Below are positions 1 through 11,000 of a DNA stretch of 64,000 bases, one piece after another. Position 1 is the stretch's first letter, and each line of letters begins with the position of its first letter. Below the pieces are notes generated by a model. The model saw only the letters and a list, made by a program, of their open reading frames with translations. It ran no database searches and was not told where the DNA came from. Source of the DNA: Diphasiastrum complanatum. Taxonomy: Eukaryota > Streptophyta > Lycopodiopsida > Lycopodiales > Lycopodiaceae. The position numbers and the translations under genes were made by a program. The stretch lies in NCBI GenBank assembly GCA_029204225.1, contig CM055106.1, positions 21,149,285-21,213,284 of the forward strand, in the 5' to 3' direction.

Positions 1-604
1 TATTTGACATATTGAGGCCAAAACTTGTTTTAGACTTAGAGGTTGACTTTTCAAAGTTCATTAGTCTAGATTTCATTTGAATAGACATTTTTGGAAGTGT
101 GGAAAAGTTAGAATGCGAGTTAGAGTAGATTCATATTTAAATAGTTGAGTACATTGAATCTACACCCAAAATTAGTAGGGTTAGCATTTTTGGTGGGAAA
201 GCCAAGTGGCCAAATAGGGTTTGGACCTGTTATAAAAGGATGTAACTCATGGAGAGAGGAATCTTCTCTCTTCTCTATCTCATTTCATGCTTATACATGG
301 TTCTCTTGGGTTCTACTATCCATTGGTTCACTATCTTGGTGATTGCTTGCAATTCTATGTGTAGAATGATCTATATTTGTTATTTTTGGATTCACACATC
401 TGAAATACAGTATCTTGCTAGTTTTGTATGGACAACAAAAATACTTTTTCATTTCATTCAAGTTTGATCAAGTTTTATTGGTGTTTGCATCTCATTTTGT
501 GTGTCGATGCTGATTTTTCTACATTGGTGAGATTGGTAGTGTATTTCTCTTTCTAACCAAAGATCATTCAAGTATATTGGATCTTAAGGATCTGAAATCT
601 TTCA
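1..604 (+). repeat. Copia-1 5' LTR (left end outside the window)
   Basis: Base 1 aligns with base 2938 and the two stretches run in parallel to the primer-binding site, so this is the 5' LTR of a copia element whose first ~60 bp lie before the window. It ends with CA directly before the tRNA primer site. A few substitutions and small indels separate it from the central LTR at 2878-3539, so the pair is not very recent. Confidence 0.85.
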
Positions 605-616
605 TGGTATCAGAGC
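605..616 (+). promoter_or_regulatory. Primer-binding site of copia-1
   Basis: TGGTATCAGAGC, the usual plant copia primer site complementary to the 3' end of initiator tRNA-Met, follows the LTR end without a gap. Confidence 0.85.
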
Positions 617-1173
617 TTGTGTTTCAGGTTATAAAGGAGGAAATCAGATCTATCAATGATTTGGTGAAGATATCAAGTCTAGAGCATGCTAGAGAGGATT
701 CTACACCAAAATCGGATTTTTTGATTTTGTAGATTGGATCTTTTGTAGACCAAAACACTTTATAGGTGAAAATACTTGATCAATTCTGATTTTTGAATTC
801 ACATACTGGATTTTGGCTGATTTTTGGATCACTGGTTCAGCCTAAGTGGTGGCTTATAGATTGCATATCAAATTTTCAGCATTTGCATGTAGATTTGGAA
901 TAGTCAATTTTTTGTGATGTCAAAACCCTAATTTTGACTGGATCTCTAGATAGTGAGGTTGCTGGACTTCATTTGAGTGTGTTTCAATCTTAGGAAGTGG
1001 CAAAAGTCATTAGATTGAGTATAGATCATAGGTTGATCAGAATTCCATGATTCTATGTGTTGATTTGCTTGGATAAGTGCTAGAAGAGAATTTGTGAGAT
1101 AGTTTCAAATCTTAGTGATTTCTTTTGAAGCATTTGTTGTTGTTCAAAGGAGTGCTTTGTGCATTGAAGTAGG

Positions 1174-2775
1174 TTGAAAGAGAAGATCAGGTCATTGCTA
1201 CATGGCAACCTCAATTGGAGTCATGTTGGAAGCCAAGATAGGCTTACCTCAAGTAACTATTCATTGTGGAAAGTGAGGATGGAGTCACTTTTTGAGATGA
1301 ATGGTGTTTTGGATATTGTTGTAGGTTTGGAGGAAAGACCAGCAACACAACAAGATCAAGTGAGGTATGACAAGAGGGCCAAGAAGGCTCTACACATGAT
1401 AAAGATGAATGTTACCAATGAACTTCTCAAGGAAGTTGGTAAGTGCACATCATCTTTGGAAGCTTGGAATTCATTGAAGAAGCTTTATGAATCCAAGTCT
1501 ACTTCTAGAGTGTTGACTCTAAGAAGGCAAAGCTTTTCTTTTTTGCAAAAGAATGAAGAAAGTCCAAGTACTTTTGTTTTGAGAATGAAAGCATTGAATG
1601 ATGAGTTAGCTTGCATAGATAAAAGCATTAAGGAAGGAGAGCTTATTCAAGTGATTCTTAATGGCTTGTTGGATGCTCATGCTAACATCGTTCAAAGTAT
1701 TGCTATTCAAAAGACTTTGCCAAGTTTGATGGATCTTCAAGAGATCTTGATCAATGAGGAATATAGGCTTCAAGCAAGAGGTGGATCTACATCGACACTT
1801 CAAGATGCTATATTCACAAAGAGCAAATTCAAGGACAAAACCAAAAGTAAGTGGTCTAAAGGGCAAGATCAAGTGGATGCTTCTTCAAGTGGCAAAAAGA
1901 AGGATAGATCAAAGCTCAAGTGCTTCTATTGTGGCATCAAAGGACACTTTTCAAGTGAGTGCTACAAGAAGAAGAGAGATCAAGGAGACAAGCAAGGTAA
2001 TCTTACTTTTGATGAGGATGGTTTGGATGTTCAAGATGCAAATGATGATGCTTTTGTGATGTCTTCATGTATGCTTGCTAATGATGGAGATCTAGATCCT
2101 TGGTGGATTGATAGTGGAGCAAGTTCACAGATGGCCTTTCACAAAGAATACTTCACTTCTTTGTTGGCATATGGAGATGACAAGAGGGTGATCTACACGG
2201 CCAATGATGATGAGTGTGCAATCAAAGGGATTGGCACAATTCCTATTTCTCTCTCTACAAATAGGAGTGTTCATTTAGAGGATGTCTTGTTTATTCCATT
2301 TATTACCAAGAATCTACTTAGTGTGAGTCAAATGCTAAGTAAAGGCCTCAAGGTGGAGTTTGATGGAGATGCTTGTTTGATTAAAAGGAAGGATGTCTTG
2401 ATTGGAAAAGGTAAAAGGCAAAGGAAATTGTTCAAACTAGATGCTTGTGTTATTGCTAACCAAGTTGGATGTGTTGCAAGGCAGCAAATTTCTATTCAAG
2501 AGGTTTGGCACAAAAGGATGGGACACCTCAACTTCAAGTCATTGGAGGTAATGGCAAGGAAGAACGTTGTGATTGAAGTTCCTTAAGTAATGTCAAGCAT
2601 GTTTGTGAGTCTTGTGCTTTGTCTAAGTCACATAGACTACCTTACACTAGATCTATTTCTAGATCTACAAAGCCTTTTCAACTTGTACATTCGGATATTC
2701 ATGGATTTACTACAATTAGCAATAGTGGAGCTAAGATGTATGTAACATTCATTGATGATTTTAGTAGATTTTGTC
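1174..2775 (+). pseudogene. Copia-1 gag-protease-integrase fragment
   Basis: Ty1/copia gag-pol polyprotein, broken. An open stretch of 470 codons carries Gag with the SSNYSLWKVRM-type start, a zinc knuckle of C-x2-C-x4-H-x4-C spacing (CFYCGIKGHFSSEC, residues 250-263), an aspartic protease site (WWIDSGASSQ, Asp 313) and the GAG-pre-integrase motif (VWHKRMGHLN). It stops at 2586. The integrase start follows in another frame and is cut at about 2775, just after FIDDFSRF. The rest of integrase, reverse transcriptase and RNase H are absent. The sister copy starts at an ATG equivalent to 1202 here, but a 1-bp deletion near 1234 puts that ATG out of frame, so this copy cannot make the normal protein. 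It is an internally deleted element. Confidence 0.85.
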
Positions 2776-2877
2776 TACAAGCTCTTGCAAACGTCTTCGT
2801 ACGTTGGAAATTGCGTCCACCATCCCTACCGATTCTGTCAACGCTCGACCGCCACAGGTTGTTGCTTCGTCCTCGGC
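2776..2877 (+). other. Junction between truncated integrase and central LTR
   Basis: About 100 bp with no recognisable coding content, lying where the rest of pol should be. It probably represents the stretch just upstream of the 3' LTR, joined to the integrase by deletion. Confidence 0.5.
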
Positions 2878-3539
2878 TGTTATGGGAGACACATGTGAAA
2901 GATTCAACTAGTTTCATTACATTTTGCAATATTTTCATATTTGGCATATTGAGGCCAAAACTTGTTTTAGACTTAGAGGTTGACTTTTCAAAGTTCATTA
3001 GTCTAAATTTCATTTGAATAAACACTTTTTGAAAGTATAGGAAAGACAGAATGCGAGTTTGAGTAGATTCAATTTGAATAAGTTGGGTACATTGAATCTA
3101 GACCCAAAATTAGTAGGGTTAGCATTTTGGTGGGAAAGCCAAGTGGCCAAATAGGGTTTGGACCTGCTATAAAAGGATGTAACTCATGGAGAGTGATCTT
3201 CTCTCTTCTCTATTTCATTTCATGCTTATACATGGTTCTCTTGGGTTCTACTATCCATTGGTGCACTATCTTGGTGATTGCTTGCAATTCTATGTGTAGA
3301 ATGATCTATATATGCTATTTTTGGATCCACACGTGTGAAATACAGTAGCTTGCTGGTTTTGTACAGACAGCAACAATACATAATCATTTCATTCAATTTT
3401 GATCAAGTTCTATTAGTGTTTGCATCTCAAATTGTGTGTAGATGCTGATTTTTCTACATTGGTGAGATTGGTAGTGTATTTCTCTTTCTAACCAAAGATC
3501 ATTCAAGTAGATTGGATCTTAAGGATCTGAAATCTTTCA
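2878..3539 (+). repeat. Central LTR shared by copia-1 and copia-2
   Basis: About 662 bp, starting TGTTATGGGAG and ending TTTCA, then 2 bp and a primer site. From base 2938 it matches the LTR at the window start. It is at once the 3' LTR of copia-1 and the 5' LTR of copia-2, giving an LTR-internal-LTR-internal chain. The start is chosen from the TG and from the end of unique sequence, so the left boundary is approximate. Confidence 0.75.
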
Positions 3540-3541
3540 CA

Positions 3542-3553
3542 TGGTATCAGAGC
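3542..3553 (+). promoter_or_regulatory. Primer-binding site of copia-2
   Basis: TGGTATCAGAGC, as in copia-1, two bases after the LTR end. Confidence 0.85.
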
Positions 3554-4062
3554 TTGTGTTTCAGGCTATGAAGGAGGAAATCAGATCTATCAATGATTTG
3601 GTGAAGATATCAAGTCTAGAGCATGCTAGAGAGGATTCTACACCAAAATCAGATTTTTTGCTTTTGTAGATTGGATCTTTTGTAGATCAAAACACTAAAT
3701 AGGTCAATATACTTGTTCAATTTCAATTTTTGAATTCACATACTGGATTTGGCCGATTTTTGGATCATTGGTTCAGCCTAAGTGGTGGCTTATAGATTGC
3801 ATATCAAATTTTCAGCATTTGCATGTAGATTTGGAATAGTCAATTTTTTGTGATTTTGTCAAAACTCTAATTTTGATTGGATCTCTAGATAGTGAGGTTG
3901 CTGGACTTCATTTGAGTGTGTTTCAATCTTAGGAAGTGGCAGAAGTCATTAGATTGAGGATAGATCATATCTTGGTGATTTCTTTTGAAAGCATTTGTTG
4001 TTGTTCAAAGGAGTGCTTTGTGCATTGAAGCAGGTTGAAAGAGAAGATCAAGTCATTGCTAC

Positions 4063-6030
4063 ATGGCAACCTCAATTGGAGTCATGTTGGAAGACAATGA
4101 TAGGCTTACCTCAAGTAACTATTCATTGTGGAAAGTGAGGATGGAGTCACTTCTTGAGATGAATGATGTTTTGGATATTGTTGTAGTTTTGGAGGAAAGA
4201 CCAGCAACACAACAAGATCAAGTGAGGTATGACAAGAGGGCCAAGAAGGCTCTACACATGATAAAGATAAATGCTACCAATGAACTTCTCAAGGAAGTTG
4301 GTAAGTGCACATCATCTTTGGAAGCTTGGAATTCATTGAAGAAGCTTTATGAATCCAAGTCTACTTCTAGAGTGTTGACTCTAAGAAGGCAAAGCTTTTC
4401 TTGTTTGCAAACGAATGAAGAAAGTCCAAGTACTTTTGTTCTGAGAATGAAAGCATTGAATGATGAGTTAGCTTGTATAGATGAAAGCATTAAGGAAGGA
4501 GAACTTATTCAAGTGATTCTTAATGGCTTGTTGGATGCTCATGCTAACATCGTTCAAAGTATTGCTATTCAAAAGACTTTGCCAAGTTTGATGGATCTTC
4601 AAGAGATCTTGATCAATGAGGAATATAGGCTTCAAGCAAGAGGTGGATCTACATCGACACTTCAAGATGCTATGTTCACAAAGAGCAAATTCAAGGGCAA
4701 AACCAAAAGTAAGTGGTCTAAAGGGCAAGATCAAGTGGATGTTTCTTCAAGTGGCAAAAAGAAGGATAGATCAAAGCTCAAGTGCTTCTATTGTGGCATC
4801 AAAGGACACTTTTCAAGTGAGTGCTACAAGAAGAAGAGAGATCAAGGAGACAAGCAAGGTAATCTTACTCTTGATGAGGATGGTTTGGATGTTCAAGATG
4901 CAAATGATGATGCTTTTGTGATGTCTTCATGTCTGCTTGCTAATGATGGAGATCTAGATCCTTGGTGGATTGATAGTGGAGCAAGTTCACAGATGGCCTT
5001 TCACAAAGAATACTTCACTTCTTTGTTGGCATATGGAGATGACAAGAGGGTGATCTACACGGCCAATGATGATGAGTGTGCAATCAAAGGGATTGGCACA
5101 ATTCCTGTTTCTCTCTCTACAAATAGGAATGTTCATTTAGAGGATGTCTTGTCTATTTCATCTATTACCAAGAATTTACTTAGTGTGAGTCGAATGCTAA
5201 GTAAAGGCCTCAAGGTGGAGTTTGATGGAGATGCTTGTTTGATTAAAAGGAAGGATTTCTTGATTGGAAAAGGTAAAAGGTAAGGAAAATTGTTCAAACT
5301 AGATGTTTGTGTTATTGCTAACCAAGTTGGATGTGTTGCAAGGGAGCAAATTTCTATTCAAGAGGTTTGGCACAAAAGGATGGGACACCTCAACTTCAAG
5401 TCATTGGAGGTAATGGCAAGGAAGAAGGTTGTGATTGAAGTTCCTTAGGTAATGTCAAGCATGTTTGTGAGTCTTGTGCTTTGTCTAAGTCACATAGACT
5501 ACCTTACACTAGGTCTATTTCTAGATCTACAAAGCCTTTTCAACTTGTACATTCGGATATTCATGGATTTACTACAATTAGCAATAGTGGAGCTAAGATG
5601 TATGTAACATTCATTGATGATTTTAGTAGATTTTGTTGGGTTTATCTACTAAAGAGCAAGGATGAAGTGTATGATGTCTTTGTCAAGTTCAAGAATGCAA
5701 GGGAGAACCAATTTTTCACAAAGATCAGGTGCTTGAGAGGTGACAATGGTGGTGAGTACATATCTAACAAGTTCAAGGTCTTTTGTGATGAGCATGGGAT
5801 CAAGAGGGAGTATACAACATCAAGGACCCCACAACAAAACGGAGTGGCTGAAAGGAAGAATAGGACTTTATGTGAAAGTGCTAAAGCTATGAGGTTAGGT
5901 GCTAGTCTTGACAAACCATTTTGGGATCAAGCTTTGTTGTGTGCCAATTTCTTATGCAATAGGCACCACCAGTGCACACACAAAACCAAACGAAAATGCT
6001 TCCTTTGTGCACCACCACATGTTCTTGAGA
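4063..6030 (+). pseudogene. Copia-2 gag-protease-integrase (Tnt1-like), truncated
   Basis: Second copy of the same copia family. The ATG at 4063 begins MATSIGVMLE and gives Gag with the CX2CX4HX4C knuckle (about 4781-4822) and protease WWIDSGAS (about 4963). The frame is lost at 5281-5283, where a base deletion relative to copia-1 creates TAA. Translation in other frames continues with the pre-integrase motif and, from 5481, the integrase core: HSDIHG (first Asp), LRGDNGGEY (second Asp) and PQQNGVAERKNR (catalytic Glu). At about 5970 another frame disturbance occurs, and the coding sequence is cut near 6030. Reverse transcriptase and RNase H are missing. The start was chosen because codons 1-20 lead directly into conserved Gag. 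Confidence 0.85.
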
Positions 6031-6041
6031 AAAAAAAGTTT

Positions 6042-6852
6042 GATAATAAGCAGCTCTGCTGATAAGTAGTAGCGCAATAACAACTCTAAAATAAATCTCT
6101 AAAAGACTAAACTAGAATACTCAAGAGAGTTCAAGCTTGAAAGCTTGATAGAGACACAATTCACAATGTTGATTCGTCGCTTGAGAAGAGATGTATGAAT
6201 AGTTGATTTATACTAAATAATTAGGGTGTCAAATGCGATTGTCAGTTGGCTGGTGTTTGACGGCATTCATCCAGTTCCTTCTTAGAAATTGATTGTTGAT
6301 AAGCGGTGAAAATTGGCCGTAAACAGTCTGTCTGCATAAATGAACTAAATTGTTACTTTATAGAAATAAACTAAAACTGCCACAGACGACGATGTCGGCT
6401 TTTTGTGAAAAAAGTGATAGTGTCTTAAAATCTCATGTCCTTCATATTTGAGATAGCCCCACAATTCTCAAGAGTCATTTCCTTAACATTTGACGTACTT
6501 CAAAAAATGCGAAAAATGCGACTCTGCAGCTTTACTCACAAATCCTGACAAGCGAAAAAATACGAAAAAGATGATTGCATTTTTACACGTAATTCCTGGC
6601 AGGCGACAATGTTGTAAAATGCGAAAAATGCGACACTGTAATTTTATTCGTAATTCTTGACAAGTGACACTATATGGATTGTAGAGAGAGAAAATGCGAC
6701 ATTGTTGTCAAACTCCGTGTATTTCGGCAGATTGTGTAAAACACTTGTGTAGACTACTGTATAAAAACACGGGAAAATCCGCAAAACTGGATAAACAATG
6801 GATGAGGATTAAAACCGATTAGTCGATTAGTAAGAAGGAGAATAATCCAACA
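6042..6852 (-). repeat. LTR of a minus-strand copia element (copia-3)
   Basis: Read on the minus strand this starts TGTTGGATTATTCTCC directly after a purine-rich tract, as a 3' LTR does. It contains a TATA-like TATAAATC around 6200-6212 and ends ...TTATCA near 6042. It abuts the truncated copia-2, so one of the two was cut here. The far boundary is approximate. No second LTR is visible. Confidence 0.6.
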
Positions 6853-6863
6853 CTTCCCCTTAA
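6853..6863 (-). other. Polypurine tract of copia-3
   Basis: Minus-strand TTAAGGGGAAG directly before the LTR start TGTTGG, the expected plus-strand priming site. Confidence 0.65.
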
Positions 6864-6979
6864 TCTAAATCCTTGAATGCCTTGACCCTCAAACTTAGTT
6901 CTACACAGAATCTCATGTGCACTTCCAAATTTAATGCTTTGGTAAAAATATTTGCTGTCATATCTTGCATTCTAAAGTA

Positions 6980-7390
6980 CTACAATCTGACCTCTTCATT
7001 AAGAACTTTGCTTTTGACAAAATGATACTTCAAATCAATGTGCTTGCTCCTAGAATGAAATTTAGGGTTGGTTGATAAGGCAATGGCACTTTGATTATCA
7101 CAAATAATAATGTCGGAGCATATTGATTCAAACCGATATCTGAGAGTAAGTTTCTCAACCAAATTGCTTCCTTTGTAGCTTGTGAGGCTGCGATATACTC
7201 TGATTCAGTAGAAGATAGAGCTATCGAAGATTGCTTACGATTGTTCCAGGAAATTGGACCATTGTTGAGGAAGAATGTAAATCCGGAAGTGGATTTATGA
7301 GTGTCTATGTCTCCTGCCCAGCTTGCATCTATAAAACCATTGAGTGAATTGGGCTTGTCATTGCCAACTACTCCATAACAAATGCAAAAG
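6980..7390 (-). pseudogene. Copia-3 RNase H fragment
   Basis: Minus-strand translation across two frames gives the C-terminal RNase H of a Ty1/copia polyprotein: GFIDASWAGDIDTHKSTSG, then SSTESEYIAASQATKEA, then CDNQSAIALSTNPKFH and RSKHIDLKYHFVK. One frameshift lies near 7150. It ends just before the polypurine tract and LTR, the correct copia order. Upstream reverse transcriptase is missing; sequence past 7390 is not recognisable. Confidence 0.85.
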
Positions 7391-7923
7391 TCATAATTGC
7401 ATCGTGATTGTCTACGACTGATCCGACAACGACCATCTATTGTGAAGGAGCAATGTATTGAGCAACATCCTCTTGGAGAGCCTCCGTAGGAAAGGACGTG
7501 GTGAAAGATGAGGAACCAAAAGGGAGACCCAAAACACGAATGCCATATGAGAGGGCAAGGAAGCCTCGTGGAGAAACAAAGTAAGAAGAAAGACCTTGGT
7601 GATCACATTAAACATTTGAGAGGTTGTCCTGACAAACCCAATGAAGTCAGCAATTGCTCAAAGAAATGATGAAAGGCATGGAGTACCACAAAAGCTGTTA
7701 GACCGATAGTTATGAGTGTCATCTGTCACAAAAGGAAATAACTAACAACGAAGAAAAGCCTCCTCTTTGAAAGCACGAACGGCACCGAAATGAGTAAGAT
7801 CCCTAATGAGTAACAACAAACCCAAAGGATCCCCTAAGGACCCCCTTGAGTGTGTGTACATGTGTCCTTGGAGAGGCCACATAATGGTTATAAAAGAGAG
7901 GTGTATACCATGATGTTTCTGAA

Positions 7924-7928
<5 letters not shown>
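7391..7928. other. Upstream region of the PTAR1-like gene
   Basis: About 540 bp with no ORF or repeat I recognise, between the copia-3 fragment and the GA tract. If the gene is active, its promoter should be here or in the neighbouring copia sequence. I see no clear TATA box. Confidence 0.4.

Positions 7929-7971
<43 letters not shown>
7929..7971 (+). repeat. (GA)n microsatellite abutting the PTAR1-like start codon
   Basis: About 43 bp of perfect GA repeat ending directly before ATG at 7972, so it would form the last part of the 5' UTR. GA-rich 5' leaders are common in plants and can bind BBR/BPC (GAGA-binding) factors; that role here is inference. Confidence 0.9.
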
Positions 7972-7976
<5 letters not shown>

Positions 7977-8057
7977 GGGGAAAGATGACGAGGAGGTCGA
8001 GCGAGGGCGTTTGCTGCTCTCGCAGCTAGATCGCTTGCTCGACGCCGACCCCTTCAT
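7972..8057 (+). CDS. PTAR1: PTAR1-like exon 1
   Basis: Encodes 28 residues, [12 protein letters not shown] onward, plus two bases of the Ile codon completed in exon 2. The donor is CAT|gtaatc. The start is the first ATG after the GA tract, and the peptide matches the short acidic N terminus and DADPFIDE segment of plant homologues. Intron 1 is only 109 bp. Confidence 0.85.
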
Positions 8058-11000
8058 GTAATCCTCAGCCTTGCCTGCCTTCTTTGTACCTGAATCTACA
8101 TCTTTCTTGCAAGCCTACGAGCTGATGAATATCTTTGTTTTTTTTTTTTGGTTTTTGGTGTCACAGTGATGAACTTGGATTTGTACATCCATCTGAGCTT
8201 GTGCGGTTGAAATCTGTTAGTGATCACTCAATTGCTGAGGCTGCAGATGTGGAACCAGAGAGCAAACATACACATTCGTATGAAGAAAAGAAGCAGTATG
8301 CCGGTGGAGGTGAAGAATTTGCATACGGACATAAGGAACATAATGACCTATCTTGCGACGACTGTGCTTTCTGGTGTCATGATCACAAGCTTGCAATAGC
8401 ATCTCCAGTCTTACTTCTAATGTACAAAGCGGCAAAGGAGGCTTTTATAGCAATAAAGAAAGAGTATCTAATTTATCCAAGGCAGGATGGATTGAGTTCT
8501 AAATCCGAAATGATCGGACGGAATCAAGGCTACCAGCAAAAGCTCATGAGCTGTACTCGGGCTCTGGTTTTAATCAACAGCGATCATGCGAGTGCTTGGA
8601 ATGCCAGGTTTGTAGCTCTTGGATATATGTTACTGTCATTATTCCACATCATGATTTGTAGCAATTAGATGCTAATTTATACGTGAATGTATTATCATAG
8701 TGATGGAAGTCAAAATGCACGCAATTGGTGTAATTTTTAAGAAATATTTTTCTTCAATCAAATGCAAGAAAACCTACCTTTTTTCTTGTAGTTTCGTTTC
8801 GTTTCGATTCAGATTGACAGGGTCTAATGTTGAATCAAGTTTAACCAAGATCAATTTCTGTAGTCCACTTACGGTTGGGCTCCCCCCTAGAAGGTCAGTC
8901 CTTGCCTATGTGTCTAGTTCTTGCCAAGTGACTTACTAGTCATCAAATGGTCTATCCGAGTGGCCTAGTCTAGCGACCAACCATGCTCATCCTTAATCCC
9001 TGACAATAACACATTGGTTATCTGGAGAAACTTCCTGTTTTTACTAATAAAAGATGGGAAAACCCATGGGAGTACAAAGGAATGCATGTTGAAAGCGTAA
9101 TGGCCATAAGGTGAATTGAGATAATGTACAACTATAGCAAAGCAACAATCTCACAAAGTATCTACATAAAGCCTACTGCTTGGTGTAAGTCGCTAGTTAA
9201 GACAGTTGGAAGTTTAGGTAGTGCAGGAAGTTGTGAAACAGATCATAATTGTCCTATAGTTGGAATGGTCATTCTTATTGCACTATTGAATAATATGTGA
9301 CCATATCTTAGGAAAGTCTTCGATTGATATTTAATCAAACAAATCTGAGATAAAAGGACCAAGAATCTCTGTACCCCTTTTGAAAAATTAAGCCTCGAGC
9401 TCCACGATATCATGAGCTTTGCCATTAGAAGATTTAGAAATTTCATTTTCATGAAAAAACCCATGAGTGGCTGTTGATGGAATATCCATAATACTGTCCA
9501 CTTCATATAATTATTTCTGAGGCCTCCACGTTGCTTTGACCCATATAAAGCAAGAAGCCCGTCCAGATGTTCCATGCCTCATGAATGTTTCGATAGTCAG
9601 GAAAGTCGACACAACTCCACCAGTTTGTCAAAGTCGGCTTGCCAAGGGTATCAATTTCCTAGCACTTCTCTTATTGTTGTGTGAGGACAGTTTTGTGGTA
9701 GAGATGTTCAGGTTCTATTTGACACTGGGTGCACTCATAATGTGTTGAATTTGACTTTGGTACAGAAGTTAGGTGTGAGGATATGACCATCCACCAATAC
9801 ACAATGGAAATGGTTGATGGAAAGGGTACAAAGATTTGAAATAAGAGGGTTGTGGGCATTCCACTCACTGTACAAAGTTACACAAAAGAGTTGGATTTTG
9901 AAACATGGCTTGCATGATTTGGTGTGGTTCTGGGCATTGTTGACACGTGATACGGAAGCCACACATAGCCTAGAATACTCATTTGATGGTGTGACACATT
10001 GCTTTCGTGGTGAGTGGAATGTGCCTCCTGGACCGCTTGTTTTACCTACACAGTTGCATAGGATCCATGTGTGTTTGCTTTCTAGTTGATATTTCTACTA
10101 ATACTAGTCAGAGTAGCATGCAATGTGTGCAAACTAGTACTGTTCCCAATTTGGATTAAGAGATTAGGAGGGAGTTTTCAGATGTGTTTATAGATGATCT
10201 TCCATCTATTTTTCCTCCTGAAGAGGAATGTTGAACATAAGATTGAACTAATACTCGGATCATGTCCTATCAATAAATGTCCTTACAGAATGAGTCTTAA
10301 GGAGGAAGAGGAAGTGAAACGGATGGTCAATTATCTAGCCAAAGGGCAGATACGACCTAGTTATTCTGCTTTTGCCTGGCAGTATGTGTGAAGATTGCAG
10401 GCCCTCGAAAGGCCTATGTTCTAGATACGGGTGCAACTGACATTCTTGTGGGAGCAATGCTGATGCAAGAGGGAAGGCTTGTAGCCTACGAGAGCAAGAA
10501 GCTCACCTCCGCACAACGTAATTATCCAAAAGGAGTTGTATACCATAGTTCATGCATTAAAGGCATGGATGCATTATCTATATGGATAAAAATTTGAGGT
10601 ATTCACTTATCATTATACCTTGAGATACTTTTGAAAGCAACCAGACCTTCAAGGCCAGCAAGCCAGATGGCCTGAGCTTAGCAAGAATTCGTAATGGAGA
10701 TTAAGAAAGGTGTCGAGAATTGTGTGGCAGATGCACTATATCAAATGTCATTTGCAGTCACCGAAAATTATTTATTGTCTAAGATAAGAAAGGCTCAGCA
10801 GGAAGATCCTCACCTTAAGAAAGTGAAATAGGATGTATCGTGTGGCAGATACACTATCTAGTGTAGTGTATCAGATGTCATTTGTAGTCATTGAAAATGA
10901 CTTACTATTTGAGATAAGAAAGGCTCAACAAGAAGGACCTCACCATAAGAAAGTGGAACAGGTGGTTAGTCATGGCCATGCAGAGTTTCAAGAGGACAGT

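Noticed and set aside
7412-7615. Minus-strand ORF upstream of the PTAR1-like gene
   Set aside because: No domain, no clear continuation of the copia-3 RNase H frame.
8820-8990. Possible direct repeat with 19510-19620 (CTAGAAGGTCA...CTTAC)
   Set aside because: Similarity by eye is weak and gapped; could be chance.
9243-9575. 110-codon minus-strand ORF in intron 2
   Set aside because: Weakly retroelement-like composition, but no motif I can name.
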